A stretch of DNA of 6,486 nucleotides from Bacteroidales bacterium. Lineage in GTDB: Bacteria > Bacteroidota > Bacteroidia > Bacteroidales > UBA932. Of the stretch, positions 6,110-6,486 are shown piece after piece. Position numbers and translations under genes: made by a program. Under the pieces are notes generated by a model that was given only the letters and a program-made list of their open reading frames with translations, made no database searches and was not told the origin of the DNA. Position 1 is the stretch's first letter, and every line of letters starts with the position of its first letter. Location of the stretch: contig JAFYZE010000026.1 in assembly GCA_017548805.1 (NCBI GenBank), forward strand, positions 1 through 6,486, read 5' to 3'.

Positions 6110-6486
6110 TTACAGCGTACGCTTGATCTCGACGATGTGGAAGGCCTCGATGACGTCGCCTTCCTTGATGTCGTTGTAGCCGGCGATGCTCATACCGCAC
6201 TCGCGGCCGGCAGTCACTTCCTTGGCGGCGTCCTTGCCTATCTGCAGGGATCCGAGCTCGCCGGTGTAGATGACGATGCCGTCGCGGATGAGGCGGACGC
6301 TGGTCTTCTGGACCATCTTGCCGTCGCGCACGATACAGCCGGCGATGGTGCCGACCTTGCTGATGCGGAAGGTCTGCTTGACCTCGGCCGTGCCGGTGAC
6401 CTCCTCCTTCTTCTCAGGCTCGAGCATACCCTCGATACCGTCCTTGACCTCATTGATACAGTCGTAGATGACGGAATAGAGGCGGA
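6110..6486 (-). CDS. infB: Translation initiation factor IF-2, C-terminal end (runs off right edge)
   Basis: The last 125 or so codons of IF-2, the GTPase that brings initiator tRNA to the ribosome. The visible protein includes YSVIYDCINEVKDGIEGMLEP, ending just upstream of KKEEVTGTAEVKQTF, then RISKVGTIAGCIVRDGKM and GYNDIKEGDVIEAF, and ends VEIKRTL. This is the domain C2 (IF2_2) sequence typical of bacterial IF-2, which binds the fMet-tRNA end. No in-frame start belongs to this end: the reading frame stays open to the window edge, and the Met encoded at 6425-6427 is internal. The TAA stop is at 6110-6112, about 20 nt before a strong hairpin terminator. It is a housekeeping gene unrelated in function to the sugar genes beside it, and marks the conserved chromosomal flank of the locus. 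Confidence 0.96.
   Translation of the reverse strand, partial: RLYSVIYDCINEVKDGIEGMLEPEKKEEVTGTAEVKQTFRISKVGTIAGCIVRDGKMVQKTSVRLIRDGIVIYTGELGSLQIGKDAAKEVTAGRECGMSIAGYNDIKEGDVIEAFHIVEIKRTL

Noticed and set aside
5575..6126. Plus-strand open frame spanning the intergenic region
   Set aside because: It runs from the antisense of GH5 through AT-rich non-coding DNA and the infB terminator, with composition changing abruptly and no recognisable motif.

Overview
The window looks like part of a Bacteroidota (Bacteroidales-type) chromosome. The signs are a SusC/RagA outer-membrane transporter, a proline-rich lipoprotein glycosidase, start codons without clear Shine-Dalgarno sequences, and an AT-rich intergenic region between GC-rich genes. 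Every gene I can support lies on the minus strand, so the biological order runs from right to left. I do not name a genus.

Layout from right to left: (1) the 3' end of infB (translation initiation factor IF-2), entering from the right edge and closed by an intrinsic terminator at 6058-6089; (2) a 233-nt AT-rich region (5877-6109) holding that terminator, a candidate promoter and several short repeats; (3) a surface lipoprotein glycoside hydrolase of family GH5 with an N-terminal Ig-like domain; (4) an AraC-family regulator with an N-terminal cupin-like sensor; (5) a GH130 phosphorylase resembling 4-O-beta-D-mannosyl-D-glucose phosphorylase; (6) a GPH-family (MelB-like) sugar:cation symporter; (7) the N-terminal quarter of a SusC/RagA TonB-dependent transporter, running off the left edge. 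Gaps between the PUL genes are 16, 19, 4 and 60 nt, so they are probably one transcription unit starting at the GH5 gene.

The genes make sense as a polysaccharide utilization locus (PUL) for a beta-1,4-mannan or, more likely, glucomannan. The GH5 lipoprotein would cut the chain at the cell surface. The SusC channel (with a SusD presumably beyond the left edge) would import oligosaccharides into the periplasm. The MFS symporter would carry a disaccharide across the inner membrane, and the GH130 enzyme would split it with phosphate to mannose-1-phosphate plus glucose. The AraC-type protein would sense a sugar and control the operon. The family calls are strong; the substrate is inferred from GH130 similarity and context.

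I see no wholly new system. The points most worth checking are a glucomannan route that may bypass the usual mannobiose 2-epimerase, the regulator placed inside the operon it probably controls, and 21-bp-spaced direct repeats in the only long intergenic region.
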